From: Adhaeribacter swui
Lineage (GTDB): Bacteria; Bacteroidota; Bacteroidia; Cytophagales; Hymenobacteraceae
NCBI RefSeq assembly: GCF_014217805.1
Contig: NZ_CP055156.1
Coordinates: 5,710,585-5,774,584, forward strand
Direction: 5' to 3'
Length of the DNA: 64,000 bases
The notes under the pieces were generated by a model. That model was not told the DNA's origin. It saw nothing but the letters and a program-made list of their open reading frames with translations, and ran no database searches. The position numbers and the translations under genes were made by a program. Numbering within the stretch: position 1 is the first letter of the stretch; each line of letters begins with the position of its first letter. Positions 43,838 through 53,402 of this stretch are shown piece after piece.

Positions 43838-44899
43838 TTATTTTAATTTTACCCGCATTAAATACATGTGGGCGGTAATGTACAATTCTGTTTGGTCGGG
43901 GTTAAAGGCGCAGTTGGCGGTGGCTTGGCCGGTTTTAATGGTGCCCAGGTGCTTGCCTTCCGGCGAAAAAATAAGAACGCCGCCGGGACCAGTGGCAAAC
44001 AAAATGCCGTCTTTGTTTATTTTAAGCCCATCAGGATTGCCTGGTTCTTTTTTCAACATGTCGGTAGCGTCGAAAAACACTTTGCCGTTGGTGATACTGC
44101 CATCGGGTTGCACATCGTACACCATCCAGATGGCCCGGTCCGGATCGGAGTTGGCTACGTACAATTTCTTCTCGTCTGGCGAAAATGCCAGGCCGTTAGG
44201 CCGGCTCAGTTCCTTCGTAAGTAAATGCACGGTACCATCTTTAGCAACCCGGTACACGCCCTGATAAGGCAATTCTTTAGCCGGATCATCCATGTTTTTT
44301 TCGAGACCGTAAGGCGGGTCGGTAAAGTATAAATCGCCGTTGCTTTTGTACACGGCATCGTTCGGACTGTTAAGCTTTTTACCTTCGTAGCTATCGGCCA
44401 GGGTTACGTATTTAGGTGTGGGCGCATTTAAGGGAGCATCCATGCGGGCCATGCGCCGGTCGCCGTGCTGGCAAAGCACCAAACGCCCATCTGGGTCTAA
44501 AGCTAAGCCATTCGCGCCTATTTCGCCACCCCGGGGCGTCGTACCAGTATAACCCGCTGGCTTTAAATAAACCTGCAAACCGCTTTTTTCGGACCATTGG
44601 TACATGGTATTGGGCGGAATATCGTTAAAAATAAGTTTATTTTCCTGGGGCAACCACAACGGCCCCTCCGACCAGGTAAATCCCCGGGCCAGTATTTCAA
44701 TCTTGGCGCCCAGTTTAATAATATCATCCAGCGATTCGTCTAATTTTTCGATGGAGCCGGTAGTGGTAATGGGAGATTGTGTCATAGGCGAAGTAACCGC
44801 AGTATTGGTAGTGGCAGTGGTGGCTTTTTCTTGTTGCTGGCAAGCGCCAACTACCAGGCTAACTAAAAGCAGAAAATGAAAATTTTTAAAAATGCGCAC
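43838..44899 (-). CDS. SMP-30/gluconolactonase-like lipoprotein
   Basis: The 353-residue protein has a lipoprotein signal with lipobox VVGAC (cysteine 20) and a Thr-rich linker to about 55. Then a six-bladed SMP-30 propeller follows: ARGFTWSEGPLWLPQENKLIFNDI (catalytic-type glutamate), GANGLALDPDGRLVLCQHGDRR, LNSPNDAVYKSNGDLYFTDPPYG and PNGLAFSPDEKKLYVANSD. Such enzymes hydrolyse sugar lactones. With the nearby PQQ-type dehydrogenase it could form an extracytoplasmic sugar-oxidation step, which is inference. Confidence 0.88.
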   Translation of the reverse strand: MRIFKNFHFLLLVSLVVGACQQQEKATTATTNTAVTSPMTQSPITTTGSIEKLDESLDDIIKLGAKIEILARGFTWSEGPLWLPQENKLIFNDIPPNTMYQWSEKSGLQVYLKPAGYTGTTPRGGEIGANGLALDPDGRLVLCQHGDRRMARMDAPLNAPTPKYVTLADSYEGKKLNSPNDAVYKSNGDLYFTDPPYGLEKNMDDPAKELPYQGVYRVAKDGTVHLLTKELSRPNGLAFSPDEKKLYVANSDPDRAIWMVYDVQPDGSITNGKVFFDATDMLKKEPGNPDGLKINKDGILFATGPGGVLIFSPEGKHLGTIKTGQATANCAFNPDQTELYITAHMYLMRVKLK

Positions 44900-45779
44900 G
44901 TTTGTAACAGTTTCTTAAGTGAAAGATTAATCCAAATGTACCATGTATTAAAACTATTCTACGCGTGGGCTGCCCCGCTGAAAGGAGTAGCGCCCGTTAT
45001 TTGTCTGGCAATAATACACGCCGGCAGTACCAAGCCAAAGCCAACATCTTCTTTTAAAACCGTCCCCAAAATAATTGCCAATGGTAAGTATACATATTAT
45101 TAACAAATATTAAAAGCCGCCAAAAGCCCGGTAAAATTTTTAAATTAACCTTTATTTTAGTTAGCGTCGCCGCTTTATTGCGCTCAGCTAAAATTAACCA
45201 GCCACCAGATACCCCAAAAATCAAGGCCTTCTTAATGGATGATAAAAATTTAAATTTTTAAGAAATTAAGAACTACTACGTATTTAACCCTTGCTGCCAG
45301 AATTTTAATTTTACACAGATTTTAGAAGTAAAGCATAAAATTTTTATACTAACCAGCTAAACTTAATGGCTGAAGCAAAATTAAAATTTTATTTAAATTA
45401 TTATATTCTATAAAATTTAATTTATATTATACAATCTAGAGTTATAGCGAGGATTTAAGCCTTATGCCGCTTGCTTGTAAAATCAAAATTTTTAAAAATT
45501 TAAAATCCTGGATTAAACCACAAGATTATGAACATCTTGCAAAAACAGGTTTAAATTTAAATTCCTGATAGGCTTTGTAAAAATTGGTTGTTGCGGCAGT
45601 TGTACTTATTACCGGCGCTTTTTTCAAAAAACAGTGTTAGTAAAGAACAATTTCAAAACTATGCTTTCATATAAAATAGGAATATCCTGCTAAAGGGATT
45701 AACCAAACCTTTTTGGCTGGCCGAAGAATTTTATTGTTTTTTTAATTTTTACTCTTACCCATCTAACCTCAACTAATCT
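44900..45779. other. Long AT-rich intergenic region
   Basis: The 880-bp gap precedes the large TIGR03803-type gene. It holds the SMP-30 promoter at its left end and several copies of the AATTTTTAAAAATT-type palindrome. No frame is convincing; a 75-codon plus frame at 44876-45103 overlaps the SMP-30 start and looks like chance. No clear -7 box for the right-hand gene. Confidence 0.5.
44933..44940 (-). promoter_or_regulatory. -7 promoter box of the SMP-30 gene
   Basis: TACATTTG on the minus strand, an exact TAnnTTTG match 34 bp upstream of the ATG. Confidence 0.5.
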
Positions 45780-48700
45780 ATGGATTTACCTTTAATCAAA
45801 CCAACCTTGTTTTATTTACGCCAAAAGTATCCTTCTATCTTGGGGCTACTTACCGGTAAAATGTACCGCCTGCAGCTTGTCCGGGTATCGGCTTGTCTAG
45901 CATTAATTCTGGGAATAATGGGCTTTAGTTTTTCTCCGGCGCTGGCCCAGGAAGAACTGGTGGGCTTTACCTCCAACGGCGGTCCCGAAGGAAAAGGCAC
46001 TTTGTTCTCGGTTAAAACCAATGGCTCTAATTATTCCATTATTAAAGGCTTTGCCGATTGGGGAAAAACGCCTTACGGCGGTTTGGTTAAAGGAGACGAT
46101 GGCAACTTTTACGGCCTTACTTACGAGGGCGGCACCTACGATTTTTACGGCACTATTTTCCGGGTTACGCCTAAGGGCGAGGTAACTACTTTGCATCATT
46201 TTAATTATGGCACCGATGGAGCCTATCCGCGGGGCAGTCTGGTAAAAGGGCCCGATGGCAATTTTTACGGTCAAACCAGCGCCGGCGGATTAAACACTTA
46301 CGGTACTATCTTTAAAATTACGCCAACTGGTACTTTTAGCGTTATTCATAATTTTAGTTACAATACCGGAGCTAAACCCAATGGTACTTTAGCCTTAGGT
46401 ATAGACGGCAACTTTTACGGCATTACCTATAATGGCGGGACTTATAGCTACGGCGCTATTTTTAAAATTACTCCGGCGGGCAAATACACTGTCCTCCGGT
46501 CGTTAAACTCCACTACTGATGGCGGCAATTCTTATGGTAGCTTAACCCAAGGCAAAGACGGCGCACTATATGGCATGACTTACAGTGGCGGTACTTATAG
46601 CCAAGGCACTATTTTTAAAATTAGCACCAACGGCACTAACTTTAAAGTGCTTCGCCATTTGCAGGGTACCGATGGCGCTTACCCGGACCGTAATAGCTTA
46701 ATGGCCGCCGCTGATGGTAACCTGTACGGGGTTATCCGCGGTGGCGGCACAAATGGCGTGGGCGTTATTTACAAACTAAGTACTGCCGGCAATTTTACCA
46801 TTATTAAACACCTGGATTACCGCGCCGATGGCGGTCGGCCTTATGGTCATTTGATTCAGGGTCCGGATGGCATGCTTTACGGTAGCACCAGCCAAGGCGG
46901 TACGTTTGGCTACGGTACTGTTTTTAAAATGACGACTGCCGGTAAACTAACTGTACTTTATTCGCTGGATAACACGAAAGATGGCGGCTCTCCAACGGGT
47001 GCGCTTTACCGGAACACCGACGGCAACTTATACGGCTTAGCTTCTGATGGCGGAAAAAACTTTTTCGGTACTATTTTTAAAGTTACCCCTACGGGCACTT
47101 TTTCTGTATTAAATAGCTTTAACGGCGCAACGCAGGGCAACACCCTCAGCGGCAATATTGTGCGGGCGAAAGACAATGCTTATTACGGCACTACTTACAT
47201 TGGGGGCACCACTAATCACGGCACCATTTTTAAAGTTTGCGGGGGAGTAACCACGGTGCTGCATCATTTTAATAAAAATACCGAAGGTGGTTGGCCTTTG
47301 GGCGGCTTGGTACAAGGAGCTGATGGTAACCTCTACGGCATGACATCAGAAGGAGGAAATTACAACGGGGGTACCATTTACCGCATTACCACCAACGGTT
47401 CATTTAAAGTACTATATCATTTTAATAGCGCTGTAGATGGATCAAACCCACATGGCGGTTTAATTCAGGGGAAAGATGGTAGCTTTTATGGCACGGCCAG
47501 ATTAGGCGGACCTAACCGGGGAGGTACAATATTTAAAGTTACTTCCGCGGGAGCTTACAAGGTACTCTATAGTTTAAGCTACAGCCCCGATGGCAGATAC
47601 CCCGAAGGAGATTTGGTACAAGGCCCCGACGGCAACTTATACGGTACGGCATCTGATGGCGGTACTTACGCTTACGGCACCATTTTTAAAATTTCGACTA
47701 CCGGCACCAATTTCAAAGTTTTAAAACATTTAAACACCCTGGCCGATGGCAGTGCTCCTTTGGGCGGATTAACCCTGGGGAAAGATGGTAATTTTTACGG
47801 TACTACCAGCTCTGGCGGCAGCACCGCCTACGATGGCGCTATTTTCCGGATAACAGCGGCCGGGGATTATAAAGTTTTAAAACGCTTATCCGGCCCTATT
47901 GATGGAGAAACCCCGAAAGATAATTTAGTGCAAGCCAGCGACGGCAACTTCTACGGCATGACCAGCAAAGGCGGTAAAAACAATGCCGGTACTTTGTTCC
48001 GGATTACGCCGGCTGGATCTTACAGCGTAGTGCGGCATTTTAATATGGCTACCGATGGCGGTACTCCTTTCGGCAGCTTAATTGTACAGCAACCTAATCC
48101 GTTAGTAGCCAAAGCGCAAAGCATTACTACCGTAGAAGATAACGCTAAAGCAATTACCTTGGTGGGCACCGGCGGTTCGCCGCTCACCTACACCATTCGT
48201 TCTAACCCTAAAAACGGAACTTTAAGCGGCACCGGAGCTAACCGCACCTACACACCTAAAGCAAATTTTACCGGTAAAGATAGCTTTACTTTTACCGTAA
48301 GTGTAGGCTGTTTAGTTTCGGCGCCAGCTACCGTAACCATTACCGTTAGCCCCGTAAACGATGCCCCGGTATTGGCTACCATTGGTAATAAAACCGTAAG
48401 CAAAGGCGCTACTTTAACCTTTACCGCCACGGCCACCGATCCGGATGCCGGCCAAACTAAAACTTTTTCGCTGGTAGGGGCTCCAAGTGGCGCTACCATT
48501 CATGCTACTAGCGGGGTATTTACCTGGAAACCTACCGTTAGCGGCAGTTTTAAATTTAAAGTTAAAGTAACCGATAATGGCAGCCCGGCGCTTTCGGCAG
48601 AACAGGCAGTGACCGTAACGGTTACCAACCCGGTTAATCTGGTACGGATAAATACCGGGGGCGAGGCCGTAACTACCCCACTGGGCAACTTTGCGGCCGA

Positions 48701-49370
48701 TGGGTATTTTACCGGCGCTACCAGTATTTCCACCACCACTGCCGATATAGCTGGCACTACCAACGACGCCTTGTACCAGGATAACCGGCGGGCTACTTCT
48801 AACGGCGGCAGCTTTAGCTACAACATTCCGGTTACCAACGGCACCTATCAGGTAAAACTGCACTTTGCCGAAACGTTCCACCCATTGCCTGGCTTGCGCA
48901 AATTTAACGTAACTGCCGAAGGAGCGACCTGGTTAACGAACTACGATATTGTGGCTGCTGCGGGTGGTACAAAAACAGCCGTTGTGGTTAGTAAAAACGT
49001 AACGGTGTCGGATGGAGTAGTAAATTTAAATTTTGTTTCTGTAGTGGATAAGGCTTGCGTTTCGGCGATAGAAATTTTACCAACAGGAACCTTAATAGCT
49101 TCTGAAATTAATAATGCGGCAAACCAAACAGTAGTTAGCAACCTGTATCCAAACCCGGCGGTAAATCAAATAACCGTTTCTTTAAACGAAAACACCACTA
49201 CGTTTAGCGGTGTTATTACCGATAGCCAGGGAAATACCGTTAAAACTTTGAATGAACCGGTTACTAACAACCAGGTAGTACTGAATGTAGCCAATTTACA
49301 ACCAGGCTTGTACCAATTACAGGTACCCTCAGAAACTGGTCTGCAGACTTACCGCTTCATTAAAAAATAA
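45780..49370 (+). CDS. Large T9SS-secreted protein: 14 TIGR03803-type repeats, cadherin/Ig-like and malectin domains
   Basis: The 1196-residue protein has a signal peptide ending ALAQ at 57. About 14 repeats of roughly 52 residues follow (to about 780), each built around GTIFKITP and DGNFYG motifs (TIGR03803-type, probably a propeller or solenoid). Next come a cadherin-like domain (VEDNAKAITLVG...NFTGKDSFTFTV), a putative Ig domain (NDAPVLATIGNKTVSKG), a malectin-like domain (about 955-1105, LVRINTGGEAV to AIEILP), and a T9SS type A sorting domain (NLYPNPAVNQITVSL to YRFIKK). The protein should be exported by T9SS and attached to or released from the surface; malectin suggests glycan binding. 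ATG 45861 is an alternative start giving a shorter signal. Confidence 0.88.
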   Translation: MDLPLIKPTLFYLRQKYPSILGLLTGKMYRLQLVRVSACLALILGIMGFSFSPALAQEELVGFTSNGGPEGKGTLFSVKTNGSNYSIIKGFADWGKTPYGGLVKGDDGNFYGLTYEGGTYDFYGTIFRVTPKGEVTTLHHFNYGTDGAYPRGSLVKGPDGNFYGQTSAGGLNTYGTIFKITPTGTFSVIHNFSYNTGAKPNGTLALGIDGNFYGITYNGGTYSYGAIFKITPAGKYTVLRSLNSTTDGGNSYGSLTQGKDGALYGMTYSGGTYSQGTIFKISTNGTNFKVLRHLQGTDGAYPDRNSLMAAADGNLYGVIRGGGTNGVGVIYKLSTAGNFTIIKHLDYRADGGRPYGHLIQGPDGMLYGSTSQGGTFGYGTVFKMTTAGKLTVLYSLDNTKDGGSPTGALYRNTDGNLYGLASDGGKNFFGTIFKVTPTGTFSVLNSFNGATQGNTLSGNIVRAKDNAYYGTTYIGGTTNHGTIFKVCGGVTTVLHHFNKNTEGGWPLGGLVQGADGNLYGMTSEGGNYNGGTIYRITTNGSFKVLYHFNSAVDGSNPHGGLIQGKDGSFYGTARLGGPNRGGTIFKVTSAGAYKVLYSLSYSPDGRYPEGDLVQGPDGNLYGTASDGGTYAYGTIFKISTTGTNFKVLKHLNTLADGSAPLGGLTLGKDGNFYGTTSSGGSTAYDGAIFRITAAGDYKVLKRLSGPIDGETPKDNLVQASDGNFYGMTSKGGKNNAGTLFRITPAGSYSVVRHFNMATDGGTPFGSLIVQQPNPLVAKAQSITTVEDNAKAITLVGTGGSPLTYTIRSNPKNGTLSGTGANRTYTPKANFTGKDSFTFTVSVGCLVSAPATVTITVSPVNDAPVLATIGNKTVSKGATLTFTATATDPDAGQTKTFSLVGAPSGATIHATSGVFTWKPTVSGSFKFKVKVTDNGSPALSAEQAVTVTVTNPVNLVRINTGGEAVTTPLGNFAADGYFTGATSISTTTADIAGTTNDALYQDNRRATSNGGSFSYNIPVTNGTYQVKLHFAETFHPLPGLRKFNVTAEGATWLTNYDIVAAAGGTKTAVVVSKNVTVSDGVVNLNFVSVVDKACVSAIEILPTGTLIASEINNAANQTVVSNLYPNPAVNQITVSLNENTTTFSGVITDSQGNTVKTLNEPVTNNQVVLNVANLQPGLYQLQVPSETGLQTYRFIKK

Positions 49371-49381
49371 CGAGATAGATT

Positions 49382-49427
49382 AAAATAAAAGAGAGCACCT
49401 GTAATTACAGGTGCTCTCTTTTATTTT
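49382..49427. terminator. Perfect palindromic bidirectional terminator
   Basis: Two perfect 23-base arms centred on GTAATTAC, with A and T tracts at each end. It lies between convergent genes and can terminate both. Confidence 0.9.
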
Positions 49428-49477
49428 TTAAATTTTTAAATAATTAAAATTTTTAAAAATTCATGCAGCCTGCTTTT

Positions 49478-49915
49478 TTAAGAAGCAGTAACAGCGTCAA
49501 ATTTTTCGGTTAATAGATTATTAACTTTATCTACGGTTAAGGGTTTTATAATGTAAGGCGCAGAATAATCGTTGGCGCGCAGCGTATCCTGGGGGTGGGC
49601 CGACGTAGAAAGAATAGCAACAACCGTGTTTCGCTTTATCTTGTCGCCCAGTTTCTGGTTAAAAATTTCCAAAAATTCAAAGCCATCCATTACCGGCATA
49701 TTTACGTCCAGTAAAATTAAATCAGGTTCAAAAAAATTAGGGTCGGCCGGATTGTAATCGCCATTATCTAATTTCTGAAGATAATCCAGAGCACTTTGTC
49801 CGGTCGAAAAAACCCGGATATTCTCAGTTACTTGCATCCGGTTTAATAATCGATGATTTAAAAAGTTGCTGGTTTCATTATCATCGATTAGCAATACTCC
49901 TTTTAACTTTCGCAT
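49478..49915 (-). CDS. Single-domain response regulator (CheY-like)
   Basis: The 145-residue receiver-only protein has acidic residues DD (11-12), phospho-acceptor D70 in LILLDVNMPVMDGFEF, a switch serine/threonine in AILSTSAHP and lysine in PYIIKPLTV. With no output domain it must act by protein contact, for example as a phosphorelay or scaffold partner of a hybrid kinase. No kinase is adjacent. It is convergent with the large repeat-protein gene. Confidence 0.92.
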   Translation of the reverse strand: MRKLKGVLLIDDNETSNFLNHRLLNRMQVTENIRVFSTGQSALDYLQKLDNGDYNPADPNFFEPDLILLDVNMPVMDGFEFLEIFNQKLGDKIKRNTVVAILSTSAHPQDTLRANDYSAPYIIKPLTVDKVNNLLTEKFDAVTAS

Positions 49916-50356
49916 AATTTAAAAACTAAAACACTTATTCGGAAAACCGGCTCGTAAACGTGAGCTTTTACCAAAAAAACCAGCAACCTCCGTTATAAAT
50001 TTTTCTATATTTTATATTTAATTTATTTAAACAACCAAGTGCATTTATTGTATAGCCGAATCCTGTCCTGCATTTTAAGAAATATACTTATTACTAAATC
50101 TACTTGCCATACTTTTTTTGCAGTACTTTTTAGAAACCAAATAAAATAAGAATGTACAATCCTATAAAACAGCTCCTTCCGACTCCGTATTTACACCCGG
50201 TTTCTTAATGAGACTAATACGGAAAAATAAGGTAATTAGATTTGCCGTAAAAAAGTTTTTTTCAAATTAAGACGAGATAGAAAATGGCTGAACCAGAAAA
50301 TAAAAAAGCACTTCCGGAATTAAACCCAAAAGTGCTTTTTTTAAAATTTTAATATT
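49916..50356. other. Intergenic region between response regulator and CysK-like gene
   Basis: The 441-bp gap between the response-regulator start and the CysK/CBS-like stop holds the terminator at 50301-50342 and otherwise AT-rich sequence. No promoter box fitting TAnnTTTG was found for the regulator. Confidence 0.5.
50301..50342 (-). terminator. CysK-like gene terminator
   Basis: On the minus strand AAAAAGCACTT pairs with AAGTGCTTTTT, followed by T, 15 bp after the stop. Confidence 0.85.
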
Positions 50357-51337
50357 TTACTCGATGTAACCTTGCTCGCGCATCCAATCGTCGTTGTAAA
50401 TTTTGGCCAGATAGCGGGTACCGTGGTCCGGTAAAATCACGACCAATACATCGTCCTCCGTCAGGTGTTCGCGGGCATATTCCAATGCGCCGTGTACCGC
50501 CGAGCCGCAAGACCAACCCACAAACAAACCTTCTTCTTTAGCCAAACGGCGGGTCATCAGGGCGCCGTCTTTGTCGGTAACTTTTATAAACTGATCAATT
50601 AAGCTAAAATCTACGTTTTTGGGCAGAATATCTTCGCCGATGCCTTCGGTTTTGTAAGGGTAAATTTCGTTCTCGTCGAAAAAACCGGTTTCCTTGTATT
50701 TTTTAAAAACCGAACCGTAGGTATCAATGCCAATGGCTTTTACAGCGGAGCTTTGTTCTTTTAAATATTTAGAAATACCGCAAATAGTGCCGCCAGTACC
50801 TACCCCGGTAGCCAGGCAAGTAACTTTGCCTTCGGTTTGCTCCCAAATTTCGGGACCAGTGGTTTCGTAATGGGCAGCGGTGTTCGATAAATTATCGTAC
50901 TGGTTCGGGTAAAAGGAGTTCGGTATTTCGCGGTTCAGGCGTTTGGCTACGGAGTAATAAGAACGTTCGTCTTCGGGAGCCACGTTGGTAGGGCATACAA
51001 TAACTTCGGCACCCACCGCCCGCAGAATATCCATTTTTTCTTTGCTCTGCTTATCGGTAAGGGTAAAAATACATTTATACCCCCGGGCAGTTGCCGCCAA
51101 GGCCAGCCCCATGCCGGTATTGCCCGAAGTACCTTCTATAATGGTACCGCCGGGTTGCAGAATACCAGCTTTTTCGGCGTCTTCAATCATTTTAAGGGCC
51201 ATACGGTCTTTCACCGAATTGCCCGGGTTAAAATATTCTACTTTGGCAAGCACCGTGGCTTTTATACCTTCGGTTACTTTATTAAGCTTAACCAGCGGGG
51301 TGCGGCCAATTGCTTCCGTAATATGATTTAAGTACAT
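50357..51337 (-). CDS. PLP-dependent cysteine synthase / cystathionine beta-synthase-like enzyme
   Basis: From ATG 51337 (MYLNHITEAIGRTPLVKL) the product has 326 residues. PLP lysine K43 is in FNPGNSVKDRMA, the cofactor loop in EGTSGNTGMGLA and the phosphate loop in TGVGTGGTI. The C-terminal end IYNDDWMREQGYIE resembles the catalytic core of cystathionine beta-synthase more than CysK, but the regulatory CBS pair is missing. It makes cysteine or cystathionine from serine derivatives. The frame stays open to 51436, but the -7 box at 51401-51408 lies inside that extension, so the long form is rejected. Confidence 0.9.
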   Translation of the reverse strand: MYLNHITEAIGRTPLVKLNKVTEGIKATVLAKVEYFNPGNSVKDRMALKMIEDAEKAGILQPGGTIIEGTSGNTGMGLALAATARGYKCIFTLTDKQSKEKMDILRAVGAEVIVCPTNVAPEDERSYYSVAKRLNREIPNSFYPNQYDNLSNTAAHYETTGPEIWEQTEGKVTCLATGVGTGGTICGISKYLKEQSSAVKAIGIDTYGSVFKKYKETGFFDENEIYPYKTEGIGEDILPKNVDFSLIDQFIKVTDKDGALMTRRLAKEEGLFVGWSCGSAVHGALEYAREHLTEDDVLVVILPDHGTRYLAKIYNDDWMREQGYIE

Positions 51338-51400
51338 GAATTGCGTATTTATCAGAATAAAAATCAGGCAACACCAGACTGATACCGGTTTACTGCCGTA

Positions 51401-51408
51401 CAAAAGTA
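51401..51408 (-). promoter_or_regulatory. -7 promoter box of the CysK-like gene
   Basis: TACTTTTG on the minus strand, an exact TAnnTTTG match 63 bp before the chosen ATG. It decides between two possible starts. Confidence 0.6.
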
Positions 51409-51604
51409 ATTTATTTATTTTAATATAATAAACCACAAGCCGGGTTAGTTCAATTACTTTCTGGTGTTCCGGAATTAAAAAATTTTAAAATTTTCTAAAA
51501 AAAGAGGCAAGCCAAAAAGGGAACCTGGGGTTTAACTTTTTATTTAATTAAAAACCGGCGTAGGTCAAGGGTGGGTAAAATAATCAGGTAAATCCGGATT
51601 TCTG

Positions 51605-51635
51605 TTTGGAGCGGACTTAAAAAAAACTATTTTTG
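51605..51635 (+). promoter_or_regulatory. sucD promoter
   Basis: TTTG at 51605-51608, a 19-bp spacer and TATTTTTG followed by CA at 51628-51635. This is one of the two best consensus matches here; transcription would start near 51642. Confidence 0.75.
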
Positions 51636-51683
51636 CAGCACCTATTGCATCCAACCCCATACCTTTTAATTAAACTTACTAAC

Positions 51684-52574
51684 ATGAGTGTTTTAGTAAA
51701 TAAAGATTCAAGAGTGATTGTTCAGGGCTTTACCGGCTCCGAAGGTTCGTTTCATGCCCAACAAATGATTGAATACGGCACCAACGTAGTAGGCGGGGTA
51801 ACTCCGGGTAAAGGCGGCAGCACCCACCTGGACCGGCCGGTTTTTAATACCGTTGCCGATGCTGTACGCGAAACCGGCGCCAACGTAACTATTATTTTTG
51901 TGCCACCGGCTTTTGCCGCCGACGCTATTATGGAAGCCGCCGATGCCGGTATTGGCGTTATAGTTACTATTACCGAAGGTATTCCTACCAAAGATATGAT
52001 TTACGTGAAGGAGTATATCCGGGATAAACCGTTAACCTTAATCGGACCTAACTGCCCTGGCGTAATTACTCCCGGCGAAGCGAAAGTAGGCATTATGCCG
52101 GGCTTCGTGTTTGCTCCCGGCCGCATTGGCATTGTGTCTAAATCCGGTACCTTAACCTACGAAGCAGCCGACCAGATTGTAAAAGCAGGTTTAGGCATTT
52201 CTACGGCTATTGGTATTGGCGGCGACCCAATTATTGGTACCCCTACTAAAAACGCGGTAGAATTATTAATGAACGACCCCGACACCGACGCTATTGTAAT
52301 GATTGGCGAAATTGGTGGTAACTACGAAGCTATGGCCTCGCAGTACATTAAAGAAACCGGCAACAAAAAACCGGTAGTAGGCTTTATTGCGGGACAAACG
52401 GCCCCGAAAGGCCGCCGGATGGGTCACGCGGGTGCTATTATTGGTGGCGCCGATGATACTGCCGAAGCTAAAATGCGTATTATGGCCGAATGCGGCATCC
52501 ACGTAGTAAAATCGCCGGCCGATATTGGCGAAACTATGGCCAAAGTTTTAAAAGGCGAATCGATCGAAGCCTAA
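51684..52574 (+). CDS. sucD: Succinyl-CoA synthetase alpha subunit
   Basis: Part of the TCA-cycle enzyme converting succinyl-CoA to succinate with NTP formation. From ATG 51684 the product is 296 residues, matching the family. It shows the CoA-binding [37 protein letters not shown] and the phosphohistidine H248 in [10 protein letters not shown] longer frame begins at 51633, but the promoter overlaps that codon, so it is rejected. The beta-subunit gene sucC is not adjacent, as in other Bacteroidota. Confidence 0.96.
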   Translation: MSVLVNKDSRVIVQGFTGSEGSFHAQQMIEYGTNVVGGVTPGKGGSTHLDRPVFNTVADAVRETGANVTIIFVPPAFAADAIMEAADAGIGVIVTITEGIPTKDMIYVKEYIRDKPLTLIGPNCPGVITPGEAKVGIMPGFVFAPGRIGIVSKSGTLTYEAADQIVKAGLGISTAIGIGGDPIIGTPTKNAVELLMNDPDTDAIVMIGEIGGNYEAMASQYIKETGNKKPVVGFIAGQTAPKGRRMGHAGAIIGGADDTAEAKMRIMAECGIHVVKSPADIGETMAKVLKGESIEA

Positions 52575-52579
52575 ACCTG

Positions 52580-52610
52580 GATGTTAGATGCTAGATTTTA
52601 GATATTAGAC
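52580..52610 (+). repeat. Heptamer repeat array after sucD
   Basis: Units GATGTTA, GATGCTA, GATTTTA and GATATTA, then GAC, starting six bases after the stop. The same unit forms occur at 63124-63165. No inverted partner was seen. Confidence 0.65.
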
Positions 52611-52629
52611 TAAATTTTAATTTTTTTTT

Positions 52630-52661
52630 AAAAGAGATGCTCAAAAGGCATCTCTTTTTTT
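52630..52661 (+). terminator. sucD terminator
   Basis: AAAAGAGATGC pairs with GCATCTCTTTT, loop of seven, then T residues. Confidence 0.85.
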
Positions 52662-52775
52662 ATGCCTTAGGCGCGAAAGAAACTAACCAGATTACTTTAG
52701 CTAAACCTTACAGCCGGTTTAGGGGTTTATATGGTAATTATAAAGAAATTGCAGAATTAAATAACGAATAAAACT

Positions 52776-53252
52776 ATGCAAGATTTAACTGTAACCGGAC
52801 TCGAAAAAAAGAGCAATCAGGAGTTAGCTACCAAGCTTAACGAACTCTTAGCAAACTACCATATTTATTACCAAAACGTACGTGGCTTCCACTGGAACAT
52901 TAAAGGCAGCAACTTTTTTCAGTTGCACGCCAAATTTGAAGAACTGTATACCAATGCTTTAACCCGCATCGACGAAATTGCCGAGCGCATTTTAACTTTA
53001 GGTTATACCCCGCTTCATAGTTTTTCTGAGTTCATTAATAAATCGTCTATTAAAGAAAGCCAGAACCTTACCACCGACCGCGATACCGTAGGCACCACCA
53101 TCGAAAACCTTACTTTACTCATTAAGTTAGAACGGGAAATTTTAAAACTAGCCGACGAAGGCGATGATGAAGGCACCGAAGGTTTAATCAGCGAAGACCT
53201 GAATGATAACGAAAAAAACTTGTGGATGCTAAACGCTTTCCTGAATGGCTAA
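52776..53252 (+). CDS. dps: Dps/ferritin-like DNA-protection protein
   Basis: A 158-residue four-helix-bundle protein. The ferroxidase site of Dps is visible: H39 in VRGFHWNIKG, H51 in LHAKFEELY and acidic residues in TRIDEIAERI. Dps dodecamers store iron and protect DNA from peroxide in stationary phase or oxidative stress. The length is standard and no lysine-rich DNA-binding tail is obvious. It is monocistronic with its own terminator. Confidence 0.93.
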   Translation: MQDLTVTGLEKKSNQELATKLNELLANYHIYYQNVRGFHWNIKGSNFFQLHAKFEELYTNALTRIDEIAERILTLGYTPLHSFSEFINKSSIKESQNLTTDRDTVGTTIENLTLLIKLEREILKLADEGDDEGTEGLISEDLNDNEKNLWMLNAFLNG

Positions 53253-53268
53253 GCATAATTTTAAAATT

Positions 53269-53302
53269 AAAAAAGCGGGAGATTGCTCTGCCGCTTTTTT
53301 GT
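53269..53302 (+). terminator. dps terminator
   Basis: AAAAAAGCGG pairs with CCGCTTTTTT, with extra GAG/CTC pairing in the loop. Confidence 0.85.
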
Positions 53303-53402
53303 TTTTACCTATCAGGGTTGCCTAATTAGCACCTTCATAAAAGATTAAATTTTAAAATCTTATAAATTCCAGCCCTACACTTTAAATTCAAAGTTCCGGT
53401 AA

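Larger units (their letters stand above)
51338..51683. other. Divergent intergenic region with two promoters
   Basis: The 346-bp gap between the CysK-like gene and sucD carries a -7 box for each (51401-51408 minus, 51605-51635 plus). The middle is AT-rich with no other recognisable element. Confidence 0.55.

Noticed and set aside
44876-45103. 75-codon plus-strand frame upstream of the SMP-30 gene
   Set aside because: Overlaps the SMP-30 start and promoter, with no family resemblance.
45780-48100. Possible CRISPR-like or tandem DNA repeat
   Set aside because: The periodicity is about 52 codons and protein-coding (TIGR03803-type repeats); no spacers or palindromic direct repeats.
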